Notes under the pieces: model-generated
Told to the model about the DNA's origin: nothing
Databases searched by the model: none
What the model saw: only the letters and a program-made list of their open reading frames with translations
Assembly (NCBI GenBank): GCA_009784995.1
Contig: WQXE01000018.1
Span: 1 to 20,923, forward strand
Source: Treponema sp.
GTDB taxonomy: Bacteria; Spirochaetota; Spirochaetia; Treponematales; Breznakiellaceae
Direction: 5' to 3'
DNA: 20,923 bases
Program-made: the position numbers and the translations under genes
In this document: piece by piece, positions 1 through 6,335 of the stretch
How the letters are laid out: every line of letters starts with the position of its first letter
Numbering within the stretch: the stretch's first letter is position 1

Positions 1-124
1 ACGCAGCTAAGGCGTATTCGTAACTGTCAGTTTTGGCAGTTAAATTTTTGCCCAATCAGGAGATGAGCGCTCCATCTGCAATCTATACCCCGAAGACGTA
101 CCAGTCGAAACCGGTGCACTCCCC
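1..124 (-). ncRNA. ssrA: tmRNA (transfer-messenger RNA), 5' part, cut by the window edge
   Basis: Read on the minus strand, the RNA starts with GGGG at 124-121 followed by GTGCACCGGTTTCGAC, the typical 5' end of tmRNA (tRNA-like acceptor/D-arm analogue with the GGTTTCGAC block). About 85 nt downstream comes TTAACT then the resume codon GCC at 37-35. The tag frame reads A-K-T-D-S-Y-E-Y-A-L-A-A and the window ends in the first base of the stop codon. The ALAA end is the conserved proteolysis signal. From memory, the T. pallidum tag is ANSDSFDYALAA, and the surrounding bases (AACTGCCAA..CTGACAGTT) also match that RNA. tmRNA with SmpB frees stalled ribosomes and marks the unfinished protein for degradation. 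The pseudoknots and 3' CCA end lie outside the window. Confidence 0.93.
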
Positions 125-136
125 AACAGTTAACCG

Positions 137-151
137 CACGACGTAGTCGTG
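137..151. repeat. perfect 6-bp inverted repeat upstream of ssrA
   Basis: CACGAC (137-142), GTA, GTCGTG (146-151) form a perfect inverted repeat 13-27 bp upstream of the tmRNA 5' end. It could be an operator, part of the precursor leader, or a decayed hairpin repeat. Nothing in the sequence decides between these. Confidence 0.5.
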
Positions 152-212
152 TGGATGAACTAAAGCCTAAACGTTGTAGCACACACAAAAGTAACCAAGA
201 TGAATAATGCAA

Positions 213-230
213 GGACACCTTTAGGTGTCC
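213..230. repeat. 8-bp perfect hairpin, TTTA-type loop
   Basis: GGACACCT (213-220) and AGGTGTCC (223-230) pair perfectly; in practice this gives a 7-bp stem with a TTTA loop. No T-run follows on either strand, so it is not a convincing intrinsic terminator. It resembles the short hairpins found in the repeats at the right end of the window. Confidence 0.6.
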
Positions 231-303
231 GACAGTGCGCTAATATAAGCATCATTATATGTTACAAGGATGATTAACGCAAGTATTAACGCGCAAATTA
301 AAT

Positions 304-332
304 TTGTAAATTCTTACTTTTTGTACTATAAT
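304..332 (+). promoter_or_regulatory. sigma-70 type promoter of the 333-aa gene
   Basis: TTGTAA (304-309) is a -35 element, followed by a 17-bp spacer and a perfect TATAAT (327-332). The predicted transcript start is near 339, only about 3 nt before the ATG at 342, so the mRNA would be essentially leaderless. Confidence 0.7.
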
Positions 333-341
333 TTTAATATT

Positions 342-1343
342 ATGGAGCAGCTTTCACCTCATTCATCGGGCGAACAAAATTCACAGGTTTTATCGGATGA
401 TGAAGAAATACTAATAAAAAATGTTGAAAATTGGCTAAAAGAAGGCGATCCTCAGGATTATAACCTGGTACATGAAAGATTTTCGAGGCTTCGTAACCTT
501 GGAATAGCGGTTTTTGATTATCCTTCCATTAAAGATACAAAGTTTGTAAGAGATGTTCTTCTTGATGAAAATCAACTTGCCGAATCATTGCTCTTTTTTT
601 CAGCTTCCAACCACCTGTTGCGCACTCCCGCTAAAGTCGCGGCTCTTCGCAGTTTTTTAATAGCGAAATTTCACGCTTTTTCCCTGCTTGCCAAGCTTAC
701 AAAGGGAAATGACAATTTATATACCCCTGCGAAAAACATTTCTTATTCTGTTGTTTTTACTTTAATGGCGGAAGATGTTTATTTTTCGTGTCTGGATGAT
801 CCAGGTTTTTCTGATAACACTAAATCAAAACTTGTAAATGATTTAATCGCGCTTTGGGACAGCGGCAAGGATACAAGAAGTATTCATCATCTTATGGCGC
901 TTTCTTCGCTTTGGACAGCGAGGGATTCCGCTCCGCCAAGTTTTGGAACGATGGACGGTAATACGGAATTGCTGCGTATTTCCATCGACATGGGGATAGA
1001 AACCGAATGGGTAGAATTCCTTAAAGAAGAATCCACAAACGAAAATACCAGATGGGCATTGGAAGAATTTCTTTTTGGCTTGTCGTATGAAGAAATTTTA
1101 CAGGTTCGAAGCAGGCTAAAACGTTATGGAGTAACATCTGTAAGCCATGATGAAGTGAGATCATACCTTGATTCCAAACCCGTATATTCAATGTTTGATG
1201 ATCGCGACCCAAGCGCGATTTACGACTTTTTTATCGAAAGACGAGATTCTTGCACATTACGGAAAAAAGTAAACGCGCCCGGTCCTCGTCAAACGTTAGA
1301 AGAAATTTACTTAAAATATCGAATAATACTTGAATCAAGCTAA
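342..1343 (+). CDS. conserved-looking hypothetical protein, 333 aa
   Basis: I do not recognise a family. The protein is soluble-looking and acidic, with no signal peptide and no strong membrane segment. It appears mostly helical; the middle (about 75-180) is leucine/alanine rich and the C-terminal third is charged. The ATG at 342 is chosen over the in-frame ATG at 270 because a consensus promoter (TTGTAA-17-TATAAT) lies between them, so an mRNA from it could not include the upstream start. There is no Shine-Dalgarno sequence at 342, which fits leaderless translation. The gene is divergent from ssrA and its stop lies 1 bp from the stop of the convergent dCMP deaminase gene. It may be a lineage-specific treponemal protein; function unknown. 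Confidence 0.8.
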   Translation: MEQLSPHSSGEQNSQVLSDDEEILIKNVENWLKEGDPQDYNLVHERFSRLRNLGIAVFDYPSIKDTKFVRDVLLDENQLAESLLFFSASNHLLRTPAKVAALRSFLIAKFHAFSLLAKLTKGNDNLYTPAKNISYSVVFTLMAEDVYFSCLDDPGFSDNTKSKLVNDLIALWDSGKDTRSIHHLMALSSLWTARDSAPPSFGTMDGNTELLRISIDMGIETEWVEFLKEESTNENTRWALEEFLFGLSYEEILQVRSRLKRYGVTSVSHDEVRSYLDSKPVYSMFDDRDPSAIYDFFIERRDSCTLRKKVNAPGPRQTLEEIYLKYRIILESS

Positions 1344-1344
1344 T

Positions 1345-1821
1345 TCAATATTTTTGGACTTCGTCGTTTAAATGCTCGATTACAATTCCCGCCTTTTCAA
1401 ACATGTCAAGTGAATCTTCGCTGTCCTGATAACGGCGCTGGCAGACCACACGTTTTATTCCGCAATTAATTATCAACATGGCGCATGTTCTGCATGGGGT
1501 CATACGGCAGTAAAGGGTAGCGCCGTCAATGGAAATACCTTGTTTAGCAGCCTGACAAATGGCGTTTTGTTCGGCATGGACGGTTCTTACGCAATGGGTG
1601 GTTTCTCTGCCGTCTTCATGAAGTACTTTTTTAAATTGATGTCCCACATCGTCGCAGTGCGGAAGTCCCGCTGGAGCGCCTACATAACCTGTGACTAAAA
1701 TCTGCCTGTCTTTAGCGATAACGCAGCCCGACCTTCCCCTCTCACAGGTTGCCCGTTTGGAAATTGCTTCACAGACTTCCATAAAATATTCATCCCAGCT
1801 GGGTCTTATATAATTATCCAT
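1345..1821 (-). CDS. deoxycytidylate (dCMP) deaminase family protein
   Basis: 158-aa cytidine/deoxycytidylate deaminase fold. The zinc site is clear: HAE (H82, E84 as proton shuttle) and PCRTC (C110, C113). The N-terminal block with CERGRSGCVIAKD and GYVGAPAGLPHC is typical of dCMP deaminases and ComEB-like proteins. The expected reaction is dCMP to dUMP, feeding dTMP synthesis in the cytosol. The start at 1821 is preferred over the in-frame ATG at 1851 because GAAGGGG sits 5 nt upstream. An extended -10 (TGATATACT) gives a short leader containing that site. Convergent with the 333-aa gene. Confident of the deaminase family; the exact substrate is inferred from the family. Confidence 0.9.
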   Translation of the reverse strand: MDNYIRPSWDEYFMEVCEAISKRATCERGRSGCVIAKDRQILVTGYVGAPAGLPHCDDVGHQFKKVLHEDGRETTHCVRTVHAEQNAICQAAKQGISIDGATLYCRMTPCRTCAMLIINCGIKRVVCQRRYQDSEDSLDMFEKAGIVIEHLNDEVQKY

Positions 1822-1841
1822 TTTTTCCCCTTCGGTGTTTG

Positions 1842-1850
1842 AGTATATCA
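1842..1850 (-). promoter_or_regulatory. extended -10 promoter of the dCMP deaminase gene
   Basis: On the minus strand TGATATACT fits the extended -10 pattern TGnTATAAT. No good -35 is visible. The transcript would start near 1835, about 14 nt before the ATG and just ahead of the GAAGGGG ribosome-binding site. Confidence 0.5.
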
Positions 1851-1856
1851 TTTTTT

Positions 1857-1886
1857 TTGAGTTTTTAGCTACTAATTGCCTATAAT
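1857..1886 (+). promoter_or_regulatory. promoter of the LysM/LytM - sigma factor unit
   Basis: TTGAGT (1857-1862), an 18-bp spacer and a perfect TATAAT (1881-1886). The transcript start would be near 1893, giving a leader of about 43 nt before the GTG at 1936. It lies in the divergent gap next to the dCMP deaminase promoter. Confidence 0.6.
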
Positions 1887-1935
1887 TATTGAAAAATTTG
1901 AAGATTTACGCGAATTCTGCCGATAATGAAGAGCC

Positions 1936-2796
1936 GTGAAGTATCTACATAGAATTATTTTATTATTTTTACTGGTAAGCGTCCTTTCCTCCGGCGCGCT
2001 TGCCTCTGATGAGCTGATCCATGTAGTCGGGAGAGGTGAAACTATTTATTCACTTTCCCGATTATATGGAGTAATCGCAGCTGATCTTATGAGAGTTAAT
2101 GGCATAACAGATCCTTCAACACTTCAGGCGGGAAGAAGGCTTGTGATACCGTCATCAAACGACGCGCCGTTACCATTAACAAATACTCAATCGCTGGTCG
2201 ATTATCGCGTCATAAGAGGCGATACGCTTTTTAGTATTGCCAGAACCAACGGGATTACATTGCAAAATTTATTGGATATTAACAGGTTTTCTTCTAATCA
2301 TGTTCTTAGAGCAGGTGATGTGATAAAAGTACCGGGGCATGGTACAACCGCGGTTACTAATAATCTGCCTGTTAATAATACCGTAGGCGCTAATACCTCC
2401 GGTAATCGAGCGCCAAGCGGTCTTTATGCTTTAAGGTGGCCTGTAGTTCCAAAGGAAATAACTTATATGACAGACCAAATGGGTGTTGTTGTTGAAGGTG
2501 AACAATTTGAATCTGTATTGAGTTTGACTCAAGGGAATGTTGTATCCGCTGGACCCTGGAGAAAATTTGGCAGAGTAGTAATAGTAGAAACGACCGGCGG
2601 ATATTATTACATGTACGGCGGATGTGAAACAATTACTGTTAATGTAGGTGATAGAATAACACCTGGGATGGAATTGGGAAAATTGGGTATTAATTCGGTA
2701 TCCGATAGACCACAGCTTTTTTTCATGGTTTTTCGAAATGAAACACCCATGGATCCCGCGTTGGCACCCAGAGCTGGAAATAATTTAAGGACTTAA
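1936..2796 (+). CDS. secreted LysM-LytM (M23-like) protein with lost metal ligands, NlpD-like
   Basis: 286 aa. A signal peptide (hydrophobic 6-20, cleavage probably after ALA at 21-23) sends it to the periplasm. Two LysM peptidoglycan-binding domains follow at about 28-72 and 89-133, each ending in a V-I/K-IP/VP pattern, then a linker rich in N, T and G. The C-terminal LytM/M23 domain lies at about 165-275. Active M23 peptidases carry HxxxD, a Y-x-HL and an HxH motif. Here the matching places read YYYMYGG (223-229) and PQLFFMVF (259-266), so the zinc-binding histidines are absent. It is therefore probably a wall-binding regulator of amidases, like NlpD or EnvC, rather than a hydrolase; that role is inferred. 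The start is a GTG with only a weak upstream GAAGAG. The downstream sigma gene's ribosome-binding site begins inside this gene's stop region, so the two are co-transcribed. Confidence 0.88.
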   Translation: MKYLHRIILLFLLVSVLSSGALASDELIHVVGRGETIYSLSRLYGVIAADLMRVNGITDPSTLQAGRRLVIPSSNDAPLPLTNTQSLVDYRVIRGDTLFSIARTNGITLQNLLDINRFSSNHVLRAGDVIKVPGHGTTAVTNNLPVNNTVGANTSGNRAPSGLYALRWPVVPKEITYMTDQMGVVVEGEQFESVLSLTQGNVVSAGPWRKFGRVVIVETTGGYYYMYGGCETITVNVGDRITPGMELGKLGINSVSDRPQLFFMVFRNETPMDPALAPRAGNNLRT

Positions 2797-2806
2797 GAGG
2801 TAAGTG

Positions 2807-3820
2807 ATGGAGATTGGAATTGAAAAAGTTGGTAAACGTTCCAGGAAGTTACTGGATAAAAATCATAAAAGATTAAAATCTCAAAAAGAATCAGATCCGC
2901 TGGCGTTATACTTCAGGCAGATATCGAAGTTTCCGCTTTTGACTCTTCAGGAAGAACAGAACATCGGCGAAAAAATTATTAGTTTGCGCGCTAAAATAAA
3001 AGAATATGAATCGGAAAAAAAGAAAAATAAAACCGATGGCTGCGCTGGTGCCGGCGGCGCCGATAAAACATCTGAAAAAGCGGCATTAGACAGCGCTCTT
3101 TTACATTACAAAAACGCGATGATAAACGCCAATTTGCGCCTTGTTGTATCTATCGCGAAAAATTACCAGCACCGCGGACTTTCTCTTTTGGATTTAATTG
3201 ACGAAGGAAATATCGGTTTAATAGAAGCTGTTGAACGTTTTGATTATACAAGAGGCTGCCGTTTTTCTACTTATGGAACATGGTGGATAAGACAGGCTAT
3301 CATTAAAAGTATTGCTGACAAGGGTCGTGTTATTCGTATACCCATTCATATGCTTAATACAATTAAAAAATGTTATTATGTCGCGAAGCAGCTAACACAT
3401 GATCTTGGAAGGGATCCAAACGAAGAAGAATTATCTGAATATCTTGGCGTTCCTGTTTCCAAAGTAAAAGAAATTGTAAAATTATCTCAGGAAACTACAA
3501 GCCTTGATACTATCGTAGATGATGGAAATCTAACCCGCCTCGCGGATTTAATAAAAGATGATGTACGGGCGGAACCTTTTGAAATGGTATTCTCCATGAC
3601 ATTACAGGAAACAATGGGCGGGATTCTTTCGCAGTTATCTGAAAGAGAAATGAAAATTATTCAACTTCGATTTGGTCTGACAGGTGAAAATCCTCTTACT
3701 CTTGAAGAAACAGGAAAATATCTTGGCATTACCCGCGAACGTGTCCGTCAAATTCAGGAAAAAGCTATCTGGAAACTCCGTACTTTACAGGAACTGCGAG
3801 AGCTTAGGGAAAATACTTAA
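2807..3820 (+). CDS. sigma-70 family RNA polymerase sigma factor, group 2 (RpoS/RpoD-like)
   Basis: 337 aa with sigma regions in order: 1.2 (DPLALYFRQIS, 30-58), 2.1-2.4 (106-185; NANLRLVVSIAKNY, DLIDEGNIGLIEAVERFD, TYGTWWIRQAI for -10 melting and recognition), 3 (190-250), 4 (273-328; ITRERVRQIQEKA helix-turn-helix for -35 recognition). There is no region 1.1 and only a short lysine/glycine-rich insert (about 63-92) between 1.2 and 2, so it is smaller than a primary RpoD and fits a group-2 alternative sigma. The start at 2807 is chosen over the GTG at 2804 because AGAGG (2796-2800) is 6 nt away. It follows the LysM-LytM gene by 10 bp. Its stop codon overlaps that of the convergent sugar kinase. 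Whether it is stress-related is not visible. Confidence 0.9.
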   Translation: MEIGIEKVGKRSRKLLDKNHKRLKSQKESDPLALYFRQISKFPLLTLQEEQNIGEKIISLRAKIKEYESEKKKNKTDGCAGAGGADKTSEKAALDSALLHYKNAMINANLRLVVSIAKNYQHRGLSLLDLIDEGNIGLIEAVERFDYTRGCRFSTYGTWWIRQAIIKSIADKGRVIRIPIHMLNTIKKCYYVAKQLTHDLGRDPNEEELSEYLGVPVSKVKEIVKLSQETTSLDTIVDDGNLTRLADLIKDDVRAEPFEMVFSMTLQETMGGILSQLSEREMKIIQLRFGLTGENPLTLEETGKYLGITRERVRQIQEKAIWKLRTLQELRELRENT

Positions 3821-4767
3821 ATTTTCTTTATATCTTCATTCATCTCTTTAATTGTAGGCGGCTCGGCTCCGTATCTTGTACAGACAAAAGCGGCGGCTTT
3901 ATTCGCGTAACAAAGAGCGTCATGTAAATCAGCTTCGTTTAAATTGACAATAGCGTTATGCGACATTTTACCAATTTGTTCAAGGCGCGCGAGAAACGCT
4001 CCGTGGAAAGTATCTCCCGCTCCCACAGTGTCGGCAATTTTTGGAATTTGAATGCCGGGAGCAAAGGCTTTTATTACACTACCGTTTTCACAGCGCAGCA
4101 TCGCCATTGAACCTTCGTGACCAAGCGTGATTATCGCAAGATGTGTTCCTAATTCAAGCATTTTTTCCAGAGCTTCCTCTGGTTTTAAACCCGGAAAAAT
4201 ATATTCAAAATCTTCGCTGGAAATTTTAGCGATTGTACAAAAGCTTGCCCACTTTTTAAAACGTTCTATATAAAAATCCCGATCTTTAATAAAGTATGGA
4301 CGTATATTTGGATCAAACGAAATAACTGTTTTTTTCGCTGCTTCTTTTTGTATTAAAGTTTCGATCGCAGTCGCGATGGGTTCCATTGTCATGGAAACAG
4401 AACCAAAGATAATACATTTTATCTCGCTTGGAACTGAAGGCAGCTCTTCAACTGAAAGCAAGCGGTCTACTGTTCCTTCATCGTAAAAAGCGTATTGTGG
4501 CTGTCCGTCTTTTTCTGTTTTTATAAACACTAAAATAGGGTTTTCATTACTTCGGATTAATAAATCGACATTTACATTATTTTCCTGTAAACGTTTAACT
4601 TGAATGTCGCCGAAAAAGTTTTTGGAAAGCCGCCCGAAAAATGTAGCCTTACTATTTAACCTTGCTATGGCGATGGATGTATTATAGGAACATCCGCCTG
4701 GCAGGGGTTTAAAAACATTATCATGCAAAAACATATCAATTACAGCTTCACCAACGCATAAATACAT
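3817..4767 (-). CDS. PfkB-family carbohydrate kinase, probably fructokinase
   Basis: 316 aa, normal length for the ribokinase/PfkB family. The N-terminal sugar-binding signature is present: GEAVIDMF at 6-13 and PGGCSYNTSIAIARL at 23-37. The ATP-site signature is D246-T-V-G-A-G-D252-T-F with D252 as catalytic base. FDPNIRPY (151-158) is typical of fructokinases. The expected reaction is ATP-dependent phosphorylation of a sugar, most likely fructose to fructose 6-phosphate, in the cytosol; the exact sugar is inferred. AAGGA lies about 8 nt before the ATG. It is divergent from leuA across 38 bp of AT-rich DNA and converges on the sigma factor gene, the two stop codons sharing bases 3818-3819. 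Confidence 0.88.
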   Translation of the reverse strand: MYLCVGEAVIDMFLHDNVFKPLPGGCSYNTSIAIARLNSKATFFGRLSKNFFGDIQVKRLQENNVNVDLLIRSNENPILVFIKTEKDGQPQYAFYDEGTVDRLLSVEELPSVPSEIKCIIFGSVSMTMEPIATAIETLIQKEAAKKTVISFDPNIRPYFIKDRDFYIERFKKWASFCTIAKISSEDFEYIFPGLKPEEALEKMLELGTHLAIITLGHEGSMAMLRCENGSVIKAFAPGIQIPKIADTVGAGDTFHGAFLARLEQIGKMSHNAIVNLNEADLHDALCYANKAAAFVCTRYGAEPPTIKEMNEDIKKI

Positions 4768-4805
4768 AGATTTTTCCTTTTTTTTATTATAACATAAAAA
4801 AGAAT
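4768..4805. promoter_or_regulatory. short AT-rich divergent promoter region, sugar kinase / leuA
   Basis: These 38 bp must serve both directions. On the minus strand TATAAT can be read at 4791-4786. On the plus strand TATAAC is at 4788-4793, with a transcript start near 4800 and only about 6 nt before the leuA ATG. No convincing -35 is seen for either. No attenuator, T-box or riboswitch can fit ahead of leuA. Confidence 0.4.
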
Positions 4806-6335
4806 ATGCGTATAATCAAAATTTTTGACACAACTTTAAGAGACGGCGAACAGGCTCCGGGTTGTAGCATGAATTTACAGGAAAAAATTGAAGTCGCTAA
4901 GCGCCTTGAAAAACTCGGTGTCGATATTATCGAAGCCGGTTTTCCCGTTTCCAGTCCCGGGGATCTCGAAGCGGTAAAAGTTATTTCTTCTATTGTAAAA
5001 AATTGCACGGTTGCCGCCTTGTGCAGATGCCTCGAAAAAGATATAAACGCGGGCTGGGAAGCGCTTTCTAACGCTGTTTCCCCGCGTATTCATGTATTTT
5101 TAGCGACAAGCCCGCTTCACATGGAATACAAATTAAAAATGACAGAAGAGCAAGTGCTGGAGCAGGCTGTTTCCTGTGTAAAGTACGCTAAAGAATTTTG
5201 TAATGATATCGAATTTTCCGCGGAAGACGCTTCCAGAAGCGACCCAAAGTTTGTTTGTAAAGTATTTGAAGAAGTAATAAAAGCAGGCGCTCTTACTGTT
5301 AATTTTCCCGATACTGTAGGTTACGCTATGCCGCAGGAGTTCGGCGAACGTATACGTTATGTGAAAGAAAATACTAAAGGAATCGAAAAAGTTTGTCTTT
5401 CTGTGCATTGTCACAATGATTTGGGACTTGCTGTAGCTAACAGTATCGCCGCTATCGTTAACGGAGCGGATCAGGTTGAGTGTACGATTAACGGCATAGG
5501 AGAGCGGGCAGGCAACGCTTCGCTTGAGGAACTTGTTATGGGATTAAAGGTACGGGGCGATTATATAAATGCCGATACCAAAATCGATACAACCAAAATT
5601 TATTCTGTAAGCCGTCTTGTGTCGCAGGTGACAGGAGTAAAAATACAGCCGAACAAGGCAATAGTAGGCGAAAACGCGTTCGCTCACGAAGCGGGAATAC
5701 ATCAACATGGCGTTCTTACAAACAGGCAAACATACGAAATTATGACACCGCAGTCAATCGGAATTCCAAAAGGGATGTTGTTTTCGTCTAACAGTCTTGT
5801 GCTTGGCAAACATTCAGGCCGCCATGCTTTTGAAGAACGTTTAAAAGAATTAAATATAACAATCGACAATGAAACTTTTGAAAAAGTATTTGAAGGTTTT
5901 AAAAACCTGACAGATAAAAAAAAGACAGTAAACGATCGCGACATTGAAGCGCTTGTGATGGATAATACAGCTTCCGTACCCGAAACATGGAAGCTCGTTC
6001 ATTGGTCTGTAAATACAGGTTCCGCGGCTTGCGCGAAAGGTGATATTCGATTACAGAATAAAGAAGGTGTTTTTTCTTCCGCAAACGCGATGGGGGATGG
6101 TCCTCTCGACGCTATTTTTAAAGCTATTAATCAAATTGTAGGAAAAGAACCAGAGCTTGAATTGTATGACTTAGGCGCGATTACAGGCGGTTCATCCTCG
6201 CAGGGAGAAACAATTGTTAAAATATCGCTGAACGGAAGGCGCTGGAACGGTCGCGGTGTTTCAACCGATGTGATAGAATCTTCTATAAAGGCATATCTGT
6301 CGGCGATTAATGCCATGGAGTTTGAATTAAAATGA
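4806..6335 (+). CDS. leuA: 2-isopropylmalate synthase
   Basis: 509 aa, full length. It condenses 2-oxoisovalerate with acetyl-CoA, the first committed step of leucine synthesis. The TIM-barrel starts with FDTTLRDGEQAPG (metal-binding D and R), and HCHNDLGLAVANS carries the HxH metal ligands. The linker and C-terminal regulatory domain (about 390-509), where leucine feedback binds in this family, are present. There is no Shine-Dalgarno sequence of note before the ATG. The stop overlaps the next start as ATGA, so cimA is translationally coupled. leuB, leuC and leuD are not in the window. The alternative, homocitrate synthase, is less likely given GEQAPGCSMN and the neighbours. Confidence 0.95.
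   Translation: MRIIKIFDTTLRDGEQAPGCSMNLQEKIEVAKRLEKLGVDIIEAGFPVSSPGDLEAVKVISSIVKNCTVAALCRCLEKDINAGWEALSNAVSPRIHVFLATSPLHMEYKLKMTEEQVLEQAVSCVKYAKEFCNDIEFSAEDASRSDPKFVCKVFEEVIKAGALTVNFPDTVGYAMPQEFGERIRYVKENTKGIEKVCLSVHCHNDLGLAVANSIAAIVNGADQVECTINGIGERAGNASLEELVMGLKVRGDYINADTKIDTTKIYSVSRLVSQVTGVKIQPNKAIVGENAFAHEAGIHQHGVLTNRQTYEIMTPQSIGIPKGMLFSSNSLVLGKHSGRHAFEERLKELNITIDNETFEKVFEGFKNLTDKKKTVNDRDIEALVMDNTASVPETWKLVHWSVNTGSAACAKGDIRLQNKEGVFSSANAMGDGPLDAIFKAINQIVGKEPELELYDLGAITGGSSSQGETIVKISLNGRRWNGRGVSTDVIESSIKAYLSAINAMEFELK

Larger units (their letters stand above)
125..303. other. intergenic region between ssrA and the 333-aa gene, with two palindromes
   Basis: This stretch separates the divergent ssrA and 342-1343 genes. 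I see no protein gene in it. It holds two perfect inverted repeats, listed separately. No clear TATAAT-like hexamer sits at the expected distance upstream of the ssrA 5' end at 124, so the tmRNA precursor may start further upstream and be trimmed. That is inference. Confidence 0.5.

Noticed and set aside
27..218. 63-aa open frame on the minus strand
   Set aside because: It overlaps the 5' part of ssrA and has no ribosome-binding site; the RNA explains the sequence.
270..341. Upstream in-frame start for the 333-aa gene
   Set aside because: A consensus promoter lies between this ATG and the one at 342, and the extra residues look like untranslated AT-rich DNA.
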